Shown: one piece after another, positions 7,795-15,754 of the stretch
How positions within the stretch are numbered: position 1 is the first letter of the stretch
Layout: each line of letters opens with the position of its first letter
From: Pedobacter sp. MC2016-15
GTDB lineage: Bacteria; Bacteroidota; Bacteroidia; Sphingobacteriales; Sphingobacteriaceae
Assembly: GCF_026239695.1 (NCBI RefSeq)
Contig: NZ_JAPIVS010000001.1
Location: forward strand, 248,001 to 312,000
DNA: 64,000 nucleotides
Direction of reading: 5' to 3'
Notes under the pieces: generated by a model
Told to the model about the DNA's origin: nothing
What the model saw: only the letters and a program-made list of their open reading frames with translations
The model's database searches: none
Translations under genes and position numbers: made by a program

Positions 7795-8553
7795 ATGGAT
7801 ACAAAACTCAAAAATAAAGTAGCGATAGTAACTGGAGCCTCGAAAGGTATTGGTGCAGGCATCGCAAAAGCGCTAGGCTTATCGGGAGCTACTGTCGTAA
7901 TCAATTACGCTTCAGGTAAAAATGATGCTGATCAGGTGGTCAGCGAAATACAATCAAAGGGCGGTAAAGCGTTGGCTGTTCAGGCTGACATGAGCAAATC
8001 TGCAGATGTCAGACGATTGTTTGATACAGCAAAAACAGAGTTTGGTTCAATTGATATCCTTGTCAATAATGCCGGACTTGCAATATTTGAGATGATTGGA
8101 GACTTAACGGAAGAGGCCTTCCACAAACAATTTAATTTGAATGTTTTAGGCTATATGTTGGCAGCACAGCAGGCTCTTAAGCACATGGACAAGAAAGGCG
8201 GCAGTATCATCAATATCAGTTCTATCCTTAGTACCGATCCATACCTTGCGTCAAGCGTTTACTCTGCTACTAAAGGAGCGGTTGACACGATCACACTCGC
8301 ATTGGCAAGAGAGCTTGGTCCTAATAAAATACGGGTTAATTCAATACTTCCTGGACATACAAATACTCCAGCTACAGCAGGAAATTTTGATGGCGACCTT
8401 GGTGATAAATTAATTGCAGGAACACCGCTTGGTAGGTTTGGTGAACCAGAAGATATAGCCCCTCTTGCTGTCTTCCTTGCTTCAGATGATGCGCATTGGA
8501 TAACGGGTGAATCAATCAGGGCTTCAGGTGGCGTTAGAGGTGTTGGATACTAA
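7795..8553 (+). CDS. SDR family oxidoreductase
   Basis: 252 residues from ATG at 7795. The in-frame TTG at 7762 overlaps the -7 promoter element, so it is not the start. TGASKGIGAG is at 13-22, NNAG at 91-94, Ser142/143, and Y-x3-K at Tyr156/Lys160 (YSATK). All catalytic residues are present, unlike the SDR at 5525. It is likely a cytoplasmic NADP-dependent carbonyl reductase under control of the divergent HxlR regulator. A hairpin terminator follows at 8575-8607. Confidence 0.92.
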   Translation: MDTKLKNKVAIVTGASKGIGAGIAKALGLSGATVVINYASGKNDADQVVSEIQSKGGKALAVQADMSKSADVRRLFDTAKTEFGSIDILVNNAGLAIFEMIGDLTEEAFHKQFNLNVLGYMLAAQQALKHMDKKGGSIINISSILSTDPYLASSVYSATKGAVDTITLALARELGPNKIRVNSILPGHTNTPATAGNFDGDLGDKLIAGTPLGRFGEPEDIAPLAVFLASDDAHWITGESIRASGGVRGVGY

Positions 8554-8574
8554 ATATTGAATAATCTTATTTAT

Positions 8575-8607
8575 GGTCAGAACGACAATCCGTTGTTTGT
8601 TCTGACC
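8575..8607 (+). terminator. Terminator hairpin after the SDR gene
   Basis: GGTCAGAAC (8575-8583) pairs with GTTCTGACC (8599-8607), with a further ACAA/TTGT inside the loop. It is followed by TCTTTTAATC and lies 21 bases after the SDR stop codon. Confidence 0.65.
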
Positions 8608-8760
8608 TCTTTTAATCACAAGTATCTCATTCTTATTAAATATAAATTCATGCCCGCTACTTTAGTCCATAGAAAAATAGCATTAGCAATTATACTAACA
8701 GTACAACTAAAAAAATAATGAGAGATTTTGTCATAGTTATTTTAAAAAAGATAATTGTCC

Positions 8761-8794
8761 AGTCCTAGTATGGTTTTAAAACAATACTAGGACT
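8761..8794. repeat. 34-base near-perfect palindrome
   Basis: AGTCCTAGTAT (8761-8771) and ATACTAGGACT (8784-8794) are perfect inverted arms. The 12 bases between them are themselves nearly palindromic (GTTTTAAAAC core), leaving one mismatched pair over 34 bases. It lies between two convergent genes and has no U-tract on either strand. Confidence 0.7.
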
Positions 8795-8852
8795 AGACTG
8801 TCAGGGAGCACCAGGCTTTCGGTCAGCCAATAAGCTATATTAATTTATACAA

Positions 8853-9260
8853 TTAAATCTTTGGATATTGGTCATCACTAACTGGTTCTAACCACTCTGG
8901 TTTGCCAGCCGTTATGGCAATATGCTCGAACCAACTATCATTTGTGGCTCCATGCCAGTGTTTTACGCCGTCATGCGTTACAATTACGTCGCCGGTCTTC
9001 AGAAATTGAGCAGGTTTTCCCTCTTCCTGGTACCAACCTTCACCGCCGGTTACTAATAATATTTGATAACCCCCGCGGTGGATGTGCCACTTATTACGGC
9101 AGCCTGGTTCGAAAGTAACTTTTCCAACGCCCACATTGATGGCGGGATCTGCAACAAGTGTTTTCAAATAACTTTGTCCAATAAAATACTGCGCAAATGC
9201 ATCATTTTTATCTCCAATTGGGAAAAGTTTACCTTCCCGTACTTCTTCATGTTTAGCCAT
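8853..9260 (-). CDS. Cupin-domain metalloprotein
   Basis: 135 residues forming a single cupin. Motif 1 reads KWHIHRGGYQ (His59, His61, Gln66) and motif 2 reads KHWHGA (His101/His103). The layout resembles the manganese cupins of the Granulicella-type hydroxynitrile lyase group and related carboxymuconolactone-associated cupins. The enzyme activity is uncertain. It is the third gene of a minus-strand run (AraC regulator, acetyltransferase, cupin) and starts 31 bases after the acetyltransferase stop. Probably cytoplasmic; no signal peptide. Confidence 0.85.
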   Translation of the reverse strand: MAKHEEVREGKLFPIGDKNDAFAQYFIGQSYLKTLVADPAINVGVGKVTFEPGCRNKWHIHRGGYQILLVTGGEGWYQEEGKPAQFLKTGDVIVTHDGVKHWHGATNDSWFEHIAITAGKPEWLEPVSDDQYPKI

Positions 9261-9291
9261 TATATTTCTTATTTTAATAATCTATTTATTG

Positions 9292-9846
9292 TTAAATATT
9301 CTTGATGAATTTGGCCGGAACTCCGCCCACCACGGTATTGTCTGGAACATCTTTACTAACCACAGCACCTGCTGCAACTACAGAATTTTCACCAACTGTT
9401 ACTCCCGGCAAAATTGTTGCACCAGCACCTATCCAGGCATTCCGCTTGATTAAAATAGGTTTACAGAGCATCCCGCGGCGTGTGGCCGGGTTGAGCGGAT
9501 GATTTTCGGTAACCAGATTTACTCTGGGACCGAGTAAGACATGATCTTCCAGAGTGATTCCGCCCATATCAAGAAAAGAACATGCATGATTGATAAAGAC
9601 GTGTTTACCCAGTGTGATAAAACGGCCGAGATTGGTATGAAAAGGGGCAAAAATGGTAGTAGTCTCGTCTACAGGTGTACCGATGATATCCCCTAACTTC
9701 TCACGAACTGCTTCAATAGTTGTTGCAGTATTCAGCTCGGGGGTTAGACGGAGTGTACGTTCAACCAATTCATTGACTTTGGCGAACTCTGGATCACTGA
9801 GCTCGACAAGTTCAGCAGACCGCAGTCTTTCGAAAATATCCTTCAT
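9292..9846 (-). CDS. Maltose/galactoside O-acetyltransferase-like hexapeptide protein
   Basis: 184 residues. A helical N-terminus resembling the Mac domain is followed by left-handed beta-helix hexapeptide repeats (ITLEDHVLLGPRV, AWIGAGATILPGVTVGENSVVAAGAVVSKDVPDNTVVGGVPAKFI). The catalytic-type His116 lies in TENHPL. The family transfers acetyl from acetyl-CoA to sugar hydroxyls as a trimer. It is the middle gene of the AraC-acetyltransferase-cupin run. It is distinct from the shorter acetyltransferase at 62327, which belongs to a polysaccharide cluster. Confidence 0.88.
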   Translation of the reverse strand: MKDIFERLRSAELVELSDPEFAKVNELVERTLRLTPELNTATTIEAVREKLGDIIGTPVDETTTIFAPFHTNLGRFITLGKHVFINHACSFLDMGGITLEDHVLLGPRVNLVTENHPLNPATRRGMLCKPILIKRNAWIGAGATILPGVTVGENSVVAAGAVVSKDVPDNTVVGGVPAKFIKNI

Positions 9847-9909
9847 GCAACAAAGGTCGGTTACCCGACCTTTTGCAGTTTATGAAAATCAAACCAATGC
9901 TTAAGAGTT

Positions 9910-10788
9910 TCAAACTTCGATAGAACGAAGGGCCTTTGGATTGGTACCTGTCATTCTTTTAAAGTAGTTGTTGAAGTAGCTGGGGTATTCAAAGCCGAGG
10001 GAATAGGCTATGTCTGCTATGTTCCAGTCGGTATGTTGTAGAAGTGCCTTAGCTTCTGCTATGACTCGCTCCGCAATATGATGGCTTGTTGGTTTTCCTG
10101 TAGCTTCTTTAACCATACGATTCAAATAATTGACATGTATGGACATGTTTTGCGCGTAGTCCTGCGGGGTTTTCAAGCTTAAAGGTTTATCTGGACTCTC
10201 TACAGGAAATTGTCTTTCAAGCAGTTCAAGGAATACAGCGCCAATTCTTGAAGCAGCATTTTTTTGCTGATCGAAATTTTCTGAAGGTTGAAGTTTCATG
10301 GCTTCATGCAAGATCAGATTGATATAATTTCTAATGAGATCATCCTTAAATGGATATTCACTCTTTTGCTCTTCTATCAATTTTTCGAAAAGAGAATTCA
10401 GAAAGATGCGCTGATCCTCAGTGATTTTTAAAATGGGTGTACCTCCAATTCTGAAGAAGGGTGATTGTTGCAACATGTCACCCCGATCAGATACCTTAAA
10501 AAATTCCTCTGAGAACAGGCAGGTATATCCAACGTAGGTACTTGATAAGGTTTCCCATGAATATGGCACATGAGGATTCCCAAAAAACAAGACAGTACCC
10601 TCAGCATCAAAGCTCCGATCCGCATAATGTATGGCGCTACTTCCTGTAGTGAGACATATTTTGTAGAAGTCCTTCCTGCTATAGGTGCGTGTTGCAGCTT
10701 CATCCTCATGTATACGAAATACGTTAAATCCTTTGAGCTTTAGTTCGGAATTGAAATCAGAGACTGATCTTATTATCTTTTCAGGCAT
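9910..10788 (-). CDS. AraC family transcriptional regulator
   Basis: 292 residues. The N-terminal part is a cupin-like sensing domain (FKICLTTGSSAIHYAD, FFGNPHVPYSWE). The C-terminal 100 residues form the two-HTH AraC domain, with SIHVNYLNRMVKEATGKPTSHHIAERVIAEAKALL and WNIADIAYSLGFEYPSYFNNYFKRMTG. The second helix (SLGFEYPSYFNNYFK) matches the family consensus well. The gene heads the minus-strand run with the acetyltransferase and cupin and likely activates it. TAATTTTG on the minus strand at 10793-10800 is a -7 match only 4 bases from the ATG. Confidence 0.92.
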   Translation of the reverse strand: MPEKIIRSVSDFNSELKLKGFNVFRIHEDEAATRTYSRKDFYKICLTTGSSAIHYADRSFDAEGTVLFFGNPHVPYSWETLSSTYVGYTCLFSEEFFKVSDRGDMLQQSPFFRIGGTPILKITEDQRIFLNSLFEKLIEEQKSEYPFKDDLIRNYINLILHEAMKLQPSENFDQQKNAASRIGAVFLELLERQFPVESPDKPLSLKTPQDYAQNMSIHVNYLNRMVKEATGKPTSHHIAERVIAEAKALLQHTDWNIADIAYSLGFEYPSYFNNYFKRMTGTNPKALRSIEV

Positions 10789-10792
10789 TCGG

Positions 10793-10800
10793 CAAAATTA
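10793..10800 (-). promoter_or_regulatory. TAnnTTTG (-7) element for the AraC gene
   Basis: TAATTTTG on the minus strand ends 4 bases before the ATG at 10788. Use of this promoter would give a nearly leaderless mRNA. Confidence 0.35.
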
Positions 10801-11035
10801 AGAAAATCAAACGGAATCTATCTGAACATATTTTTGGTGCTGACTATTGGCGTGTTAAAATCTCAGGTCAGGAAGGGAATACATGAATCAGCATGTTACA
10901 ATGAATTGGCCACATCGCAGATAGGAATACTAGCGTCATAAAAAAAACAGGAACAATTTGATGATAAATTAGTTATAAACTAAGATCTGGGTCATATGCT
11001 CTCGTTTTTTATGAACACAATATAAACTACATACT

Positions 11036-11386
11036 ATGAAATTGAAACCAATTATCCTCCCTGTATTTATTGGCATTTTCGCTATCGCATGTTCTTCCGA
11101 ACAATCCAGTGATGCGAATTCTCACAACGACTCTGCAACCAGCGAAAGCGCAAATGCACACGGGGAAACTCGTACAGGTACCGGACCTGGTACTGGCACG
11201 GGCAGCTTAAGTGGAGAAAATACAGCAGAAGCTGGAGATACACACCCTGGAGAAAGTAAAGCTGCAGATACAACTATGAGCAGTGCAGACAGATTTATAG
11301 CAACAGGAACCGGTACAACTACAGAAGTTAAGAAGCAAGATACGCTGCGCGGTAAATGGCCTAGTCAAGCAAATCCTTATTATTAA
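11036..11386 (+). CDS. Small lipoprotein with Gly-Thr-rich low-complexity segment
   Basis: 116 residues. A lipoprotein signal ends at FAIAC (Cys19), followed by a Ser/Asn/Glu-rich region and a Gly-Thr repeat (TGTGPGTGTG at about 47-56), then a second GTGTTTE. The short ordered end reads RGKWPSQANPYY. There is no recognisable domain. Its composition resembles the linker of the DUF4142 lipoprotein at 39645, but the domain itself is absent. Probably an inner- or outer-membrane-anchored envelope protein of unknown function. Single gene, with spacers on both sides. Confidence 0.65.
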   Translation: MKLKPIILPVFIGIFAIACSSEQSSDANSHNDSATSESANAHGETRTGTGPGTGTGSLSGENTAEAGDTHPGESKAADTTMSSADRFIATGTGTTTEVKKQDTLRGKWPSQANPYY

Positions 11387-11475
11387 ATCTAACTTTATAA
11401 TTTCCTGATCGAATAAGCCGTAGGAAACAGCTGATAGTACAATTAATATATTTACATTTATCAAATATGTTTATA

Positions 11476-11508
11476 GAGATTCAGTATATGTTAATTATAC
11501 TGAATCTC
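11476..11508. terminator. 13-bp perfect hairpin between the lipoprotein and barrel genes
   Basis: GAGATTCAGTATA (11476-11488) pairs fully with TATACTGAATCTC (11496-11508) across a 7-base loop. No U-tract follows, so it may be a factor-dependent terminator or an operator for the gene at 11541. Confidence 0.45.
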
Positions 11509-11540
11509 ATGTTAGGGCTCCAAGTCGAAAAAATAAAGAA

Positions 11541-12029
11541 ATGTCTAAAGTATTATTTCCGCTCCTCTTTTATTGCATTCTTTTTTTCACAAATACAGTT
11601 AAAGGCCAGGCTAAAAATGCTTTAGGAATCGGTCCTGCCCTGAATTCTTCTAAAAGAGGCTCCTATAATAATCCAACTGGCTTTGGTGGTAGATTGCAGG
11701 GTGAAATAAAACTTTTAAATAAAATTTCTGTGATACCAGCCATTGGCTTAGAAGGACCATATTCTGGATATTTTGGTATTTCAGGCAAGTATTATCCAGC
11801 AGATAGATTTCACCTGATGGCAGGTGGGATAGCCTATATCGGACGTGATTTATATACTGGTGTTGGACCTTCTCTTGCTGTGGGATATCAACTTTTAGCT
11901 TCCAAACGTCATTTTATAGATATAGATCTTCATGGAGATATCATTAAAGTTGACGCAAAAGGACATACAACTATTATTGGTCTACGCTTAACATACAATT
12001 TTTCTTTCTCCAGACAGAATAAGGATTGA
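11541..12029 (+). CDS. Small outer-membrane beta-barrel-like protein
   Basis: 162 residues with a signal peptide (MSKVLFPLLFYCILFFTNTVKG|Q). The rest alternates Gly/aromatic strands: GFGGRLQGEIKLL, KISVIPAIGLEG, GYFGISGKYYP, FHLMAGGIAYIG, GVGPSLAVGYQL, and ends in the barrel-like TYNFSFS. It looks like an 8-strand OmpA/OmpW-size barrel. No family could be named with confidence. Single gene; the spacer downstream holds a 31-base perfect inverted repeat. Confidence 0.65.
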   Translation: MSKVLFPLLFYCILFFTNTVKGQAKNALGIGPALNSSKRGSYNNPTGFGGRLQGEIKLLNKISVIPAIGLEGPYSGYFGISGKYYPADRFHLMAGGIAYIGRDLYTGVGPSLAVGYQLLASKRHFIDIDLHGDIIKVDAKGHTTIIGLRLTYNFSFSRQNKD

Positions 12030-12128
12030 TCTCCTCGCAATAGACCTTTTTACCTTTGGTATTGTTACTGGTTCTTACGTTTGCAGACCATTGGCGATGC
12101 CACGGTGGTATTTACCAATTATACATAT

Positions 12129-12201
12129 TGAGCCGATTAAGGTGTTTATTCGGCTCAAATATGCTCACTTTTTGAGCCGAATAAACACCTTAATCGGCTC
12201 A
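12129..12201. repeat. Perfect 31-bp inverted repeat with four TGAGCCG boxes
   Basis: The arms 12129-12159 and 12171-12201 are exact reverse complements over 31 bases with an 11-base loop. Each arm begins with TGAGCCGA and ends with TCGGCTCA or a close variant, so it is itself partly palindromic and the element carries four copies of the TGAGCCG box. It lies in the spacer between the barrel gene and the convergent HxlR gene. It could be a terminator, a REP/BIME-like repeat or an operator; there is no U-tract. Confidence 0.85.
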
Positions 12202-12234
12202 TAGAAATTTAAAAGCTTTGAAATCAGCTTCTTA

Positions 12235-12594
12235 TTATGCAGCTGTAATTTTCACTCGATGTTTCATACCAAACTCTACAAGAGCCATTATTACTGGTTC
12301 AATTTCCAAAGCATGTTCTGTAATTGCATAAGAAACTGTTACAGGTTTCGTGTTGTTTACAGTCCGGGTAATTAATTGATTAATCTCCAGGTTCTGCAAT
12401 TCTTTAGATAGCACTTTTGGGCTAATACTAACACATCCCTCTTGAAGATCCTTAAATCTGCTAGTACCATGATGATAAAGATGCAGAAGGACCACCAGCT
12501 TCCATTTTCCGCTTAACAATTCCAGCGCATCCTTCAATGAGAGCGATCTTTTTTTATATAATTCAATGTCCTGAAGACAATTTTCTTGTGCCAT
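12235..12594 (-). CDS. HxlR-type transcriptional regulator
   Basis: 119 residues: Cys6 (ENCLQDIELYKK), LSGKWKLVVLLHLY, SRFKDLQEGCVSISPKVLSKELQNLEINQLITRTV, TVSYAITEHA. It is closely similar to the regulator at 7326-7694, and its divergent promoter region is also conserved between the two loci. A second cysteine (in EGCVSIS) is not shared. It is likely to repress the divergent NmrA-like gene at 12670 and itself in response to electrophiles, by analogy with YodB-type members. The thiol mechanism is inferred. Confidence 0.9.
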   Translation of the reverse strand: MAQENCLQDIELYKKRSLSLKDALELLSGKWKLVVLLHLYHHGTSRFKDLQEGCVSISPKVLSKELQNLEINQLITRTVNNTKPVTVSYAITEHALEIEPVIMALVEFGMKHRVKITAA

Positions 12595-12602
12595 AGATAC
12601 TC

Positions 12603-12655
12603 ACTTTCCTAAAGGTAATCCATAACAAATGTATAATTACTAACCTATAGATTTG
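12603..12655. promoter_or_regulatory. Divergent HxlR-NmrA promoter/operator module, copy 2
   Basis: Ungapped homologue of 7712-7764. It contains TACATTTG on the minus strand (12626-12633) facing the HxlR gene and TAGATTTG on the plus strand (12648-12655) facing the NmrA-like gene. A shared CTTTnCTnAAGGnAA core with CCATA lies next to the HxlR start. Confidence 0.7.
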
Positions 12656-12669
12656 TTAAAAATATAAAA

Positions 12670-13545
12670 ATGGACAAGAAAATATTAGTATTCGGTGCAA
12701 CCGGACAGCAGGGTTCAGCTGCAGTAAAACAACTGTTGGATAATGGATTCAAGGTAAAAGCTTTTACCAGAGATCATCAATCAGCGAAGGCAAAGCAGCT
12801 ACAGTCACTTGGTGCCGAAATCTTCGAAGGAAGTTTGGAAAATGAAATTGATATTGTAAATGCAATGGATGACATTTATGGTATATTCTTGGTTTTGCCT
12901 CCTCAATGGGCACCTACTCAGAAAACGGATGAAGCAGAATGGCTGACAGGTAAGCTGATCATAGACTGTGCTAAGCAAGCCAACGTTCAGCAAATTGTAT
13001 ATTCTTCGGTTATGGGATCAGAGCTGCAAGAATCTTTCAGGCCATTATTCAAACATACCATTGAATCATACCTGATACACTCAGGGATAAAGTATACCAT
13101 TTTAAAGCCTGCAGTATTTTATGAAAATTTCTATTTGCCAAACTATGGTTTAGATCAAAAGCTAATTTACAATCCGCTTCCCGCAGACATGCAATTGCCT
13201 TTCATCTCTGTTGAGGATATTGGCGTATTTGCCAGACTTGCTTTTCAACAACCAGAAGCTTACAATGGAAAAGTGTTGAATATTGCAGGTGAACTTCTTA
13301 CTTCAGCAGATTTGGCAGCAGCTTTCTCTAAAGCACTTGGTGTTGAGATCACACCTATAGAGATTCCTGTTGAGGCAATCAAACAGCAGAATGAATTGCT
13401 GGGATTATTTATGGAGGCATTGCACATACACGGATATCCAAAAATCGATGTGAACGAATTCCGAGATCTGCATCCTTCAAGACTATCTCTCAACCAATGG
13501 ATTGAGGAATATGGCAAAGAAAAGTTATTGACTATCGTTGAGTAA
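12670..13545 (+). CDS. NmrA-like NAD(P)-binding protein
   Basis: 291 residues. The N-terminal FGATGQQGSAAVKQL carries the G-x2-G-x2-G nucleotide motif of atypical SDRs (Gly9, Gly12, Gly15). GAEIFEGSLENE, YSSVMGSE, ILKPAVFYENF and FISVEDIGVFA follow as in the NmrA/HSCARG group. There is no Y-x3-K catalytic pair, as usual for this group, whose members sense NADPH/NADP balance or act as quinone/isoflavone reductase relatives. It is divergent from an HxlR gene through the module at 12603-12655. Confidence 0.9.
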   Translation: MDKKILVFGATGQQGSAAVKQLLDNGFKVKAFTRDHQSAKAKQLQSLGAEIFEGSLENEIDIVNAMDDIYGIFLVLPPQWAPTQKTDEAEWLTGKLIIDCAKQANVQQIVYSSVMGSELQESFRPLFKHTIESYLIHSGIKYTILKPAVFYENFYLPNYGLDQKLIYNPLPADMQLPFISVEDIGVFARLAFQQPEAYNGKVLNIAGELLTSADLAAAFSKALGVEITPIEIPVEAIKQQNELLGLFMEALHIHGYPKIDVNEFRDLHPSRLSLNQWIEEYGKEKLLTIVE

Positions 13546-13692
13546 GGGAGTGCTTTAAGAAAGGGTCCTTCGGATTGATTTTGAACATTTTATACGTTCA
13601 TTTTCTGAATAAGAGCTATTTGAAGTGTGGTAGTTGAAATCGCTCAAAACAAGTACATATACTGCGTGTTACACCATTAAAACAACCATACT

Positions 13693-14280
13693 ATGGAAAA
13701 CGAACAATCAGGCCGCAGAGACTTTGTAAAAAAGTCGATTACCGGAACCCTTGCTTTAGGAACAGGATTTTCTCTTGCAGCATCACTAATGAGTCTTTCC
13801 GAAGCACAAGCTGCGGAAACTGAATATAACGGTGAGCCAACCGCAGCAAATGAAAAAGCCTTTAGAATGGGTGTTATCGGCCCCGCTGAACTTTCCCTGG
13901 TGACAAGTCAGATTGCAGCCTCCAAGGCAAGCAATAAAAACACGAAAGAATTTGCCGGCTTCGAACTTGCAGAGGCAATCGCAGTGACAGGTGTCTTAAA
14001 AGACTTGGGTACTCCCGTTCCACCGATGGATGCAAAAGCAAAAGCTACGCTTGCAAAAATTAAGAATACACCGGCAGGACCGGAATTTGATAAAGCATAT
14101 ATTGCCGCACAGCTGGAAAACCATGAATTCCTGCGCGATCTTGCTGCCAGTTATATTAGCAAGGGCAAGTTGGCCGGAGCTGCAGAAAATCAGGGCAGGC
14201 ATCTGGCTACCTTATCTCTTGCCGTGTTTAAAGAGCACGTAGCCATCACTAAGCGGATACTTGGTGAACTTGGAGGTTAA
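13693..14280 (+). CDS. DUF4142 protein with a Tat-type signal
   Basis: 195 residues. The N-terminus GRRDFVKKSITGTLALGTGFSLAASL has the twin-arginine pattern RR-x-F-x-K-K followed by a moderately hydrophobic segment and an SEAQAA cut site. The body (about 55-190) is a four-helix DUF4142 domain: ELSLVTSQIAASKASNKNTKEFAGFELAEAIAVTGVLKDL, EFDKAYIAAQLENHEFLRDLAASYI, HLATLSLAVFKEHVAITKRIL. The function of DUF4142 is not established. A strong hairpin terminator follows. A Sec/lipoprotein version lies at 39645. Confidence 0.85.
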   Translation: MENEQSGRRDFVKKSITGTLALGTGFSLAASLMSLSEAQAAETEYNGEPTAANEKAFRMGVIGPAELSLVTSQIAASKASNKNTKEFAGFELAEAIAVTGVLKDLGTPVPPMDAKAKATLAKIKNTPAGPEFDKAYIAAQLENHEFLRDLAASYISKGKLAGAAENQGRHLATLSLAVFKEHVAITKRILGELGG

Positions 14281-14303
14281 TAAGATGCTCCTTCTTTAGA
14301 TAT

Positions 14304-14335
14304 AAAAAAAGCCAGGAGATATATCCTGGCTTTTT
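14304..14335 (+). terminator. Strong bidirectional terminator
   Basis: AAAAAGCCAGGA and TCCTGGCTTTTT form a perfect stem with a short loop, 25 bases after the DUF4142 stop. A-rich and T-rich flanks on both sides make it work in either direction. Confidence 0.85.
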
Positions 14336-14408
14336 AATGATTCAGATTTAAACCCATCCAAGACTTATACTCTTCTTCTTGAAGCTGGCTGAATATCGTA
14401 GTCATATC

Positions 14409-15026
14409 TTAACTCAAAAGCTGTTCAACCTTTTCTTTTGCTTGTATCAGGAAATCATGTCCTAAGGCCGAGCCGTTTAGCGAAACATGTTTAACATCAT
14501 CTATTCCCAAAATATTAAATACAGTTTTCAGATATTCAGTCTGGAAATCCATGTGCTCGTAAAAATCCCCCGGATCATAACCCATATTTCCACGGACCAT
14601 TAACAGGAATACATTTTTGTCCTTTAACAGTCCGGTGTATGGATTTTTTAGGTCATCCTTGCTAACCAAAACAGTTTCATTGACCCGTATAATTTGGTCT
14701 ATGTAAGCTTTCAGCACGCTTGGCACAGACCAGTTATACATCGGTGTTCCTACAACAATGACGTCCACCTCCTTCAGTTCGGCAACCAACTGGTCGCTTA
14801 CTTTCAGCGCCTCACGATCATCATCAGTCCTCAACTCTGCAGGTGTAAAAGCGCCTTTTATCCAATTCTCAGTAACATGAGGAATATTATCCTGTCCAAC
14901 CTCGCGATAAATAATTGTATCACCGGGGTTTCTTTGCTCCCAGATTTCAACAAATACATTAGTCATATACCGGCTTACTGACCGCTCGTTACGAGCACTT
15001 GCATTGATGATTAATACCTTTTTCAT
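14409..15026 (-). CDS. azoR: FMN-dependent NADH-azoreductase (AzoR-like)
   Basis: 205 residues, flavodoxin-like fold. The start KVLIINASARNERSVSR binds the FMN phosphate, and GTPMYNWSVPSVLKAYIDQIIRVNETV is the characteristic AzoR segment around the flavin ring. AzoR reduces quinones and azo compounds with NADH and protects against thiol-reactive quinones. It starts 17 bases after the CMD/AhpD-like gene (15044-15487) and is certainly co-transcribed with it, forming an electrophile-stress pair. Confidence 0.9.
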   Translation of the reverse strand: MKKVLIINASARNERSVSRYMTNVFVEIWEQRNPGDTIIYREVGQDNIPHVTENWIKGAFTPAELRTDDDREALKVSDQLVAELKEVDVIVVGTPMYNWSVPSVLKAYIDQIIRVNETVLVSKDDLKNPYTGLLKDKNVFLLMVRGNMGYDPGDFYEHMDFQTEYLKTVFNILGIDDVKHVSLNGSALGHDFLIQAKEKVEQLLS

Positions 15027-15043
15027 GTTATCTTTTTTAAAAT

Positions 15044-15487
15044 TTAAGTTAATGGGTGTAATCGCTGAGATACACTGAAACGGTTCAACGCGTTGATATT
15101 GACTATTGCAACTATTAATTTAGCTGTCATTTCCTCCCCGAATAGTCTAACCGCCTCATCATATGTTCGGTTGCTCAGGCCATAATCTGCGATCAGTGTG
15201 ATTTCTTCCGTCAGCTTTAAAATTACCTGCTCCTCGGCACTGAAATAATCTGTAGCCTCTTTCCAGGCACTTAATATGTATAGTCTTTTAGGATCTTCAC
15301 CATATTTTAAAGCTTCCACCGTGTGTTTACTCATGCAGAATGCACAACCGTTAATTTGAGAAGCCCGAATTTTGATAAGTTCCTGATGTAATTTATTTAT
15401 TCCGGACTCTGCCACAAATTCTGATAATTGTAACATGGTTTGATAGAGTTCTGGAATGAGGTCTTTAATGATTAATCTTTTTGTCAT
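15044..15487 (-). CDS. Carboxymuconolactone decarboxylase/AhpD-like protein
   Basis: 147 residues, all-helical. The catalytic motif reads INGCAFCMSKHTVEAL, with Cys48, Cys51 and His55 as in AhpD-type peroxidase-linked disulfide reductases (C-x2-C-x3-H). Members reduce peroxides or act with peroxiredoxin partners. It is the first gene of a two-gene minus-strand operon with the azoreductase. The spacer upstream (15488-15786) separates it from a divergent small Cys-motif gene and shows no further gene. Confidence 0.88.
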   Translation of the reverse strand: MTKRLIIKDLIPELYQTMLQLSEFVAESGINKLHQELIKIRASQINGCAFCMSKHTVEALKYGEDPKRLYILSAWKEATDYFSAEEQVILKLTEEITLIADYGLSNRTYDEAVRLFGEEMTAKLIVAIVNINALNRFSVSQRLHPLT

Positions 15488-15754
15488 AATGATGGTATTT
15501 GAAAATGTTTGATAGGTATTAAATCTTGTTAGTCGACTACAATTATTAGTTCCTTATCACAGTCATTTTTATTGACCCGACAAAAGTATTCTGCATGAAA
15601 AAGCATTTGAGGTACCAGGTAAAGATAAGTTGGTAGTCCAGCATAATTCTTGATTTGACATCATGAAGAAGTCTTATTGAACACTACAGTCCTTATTCAA
15701 CTGGTACCTGTAGATTTTAATTAACTGGACGATCTGATTAGGGAAAAAATCAAC

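Noticed and set aside
15600..15720. Possible inverted repeat around AGGTACCAG/CTGGTACCT
   Set aside because: Only 9-base arms about 100 bases apart with no further pairing; chance similarity cannot be excluded.
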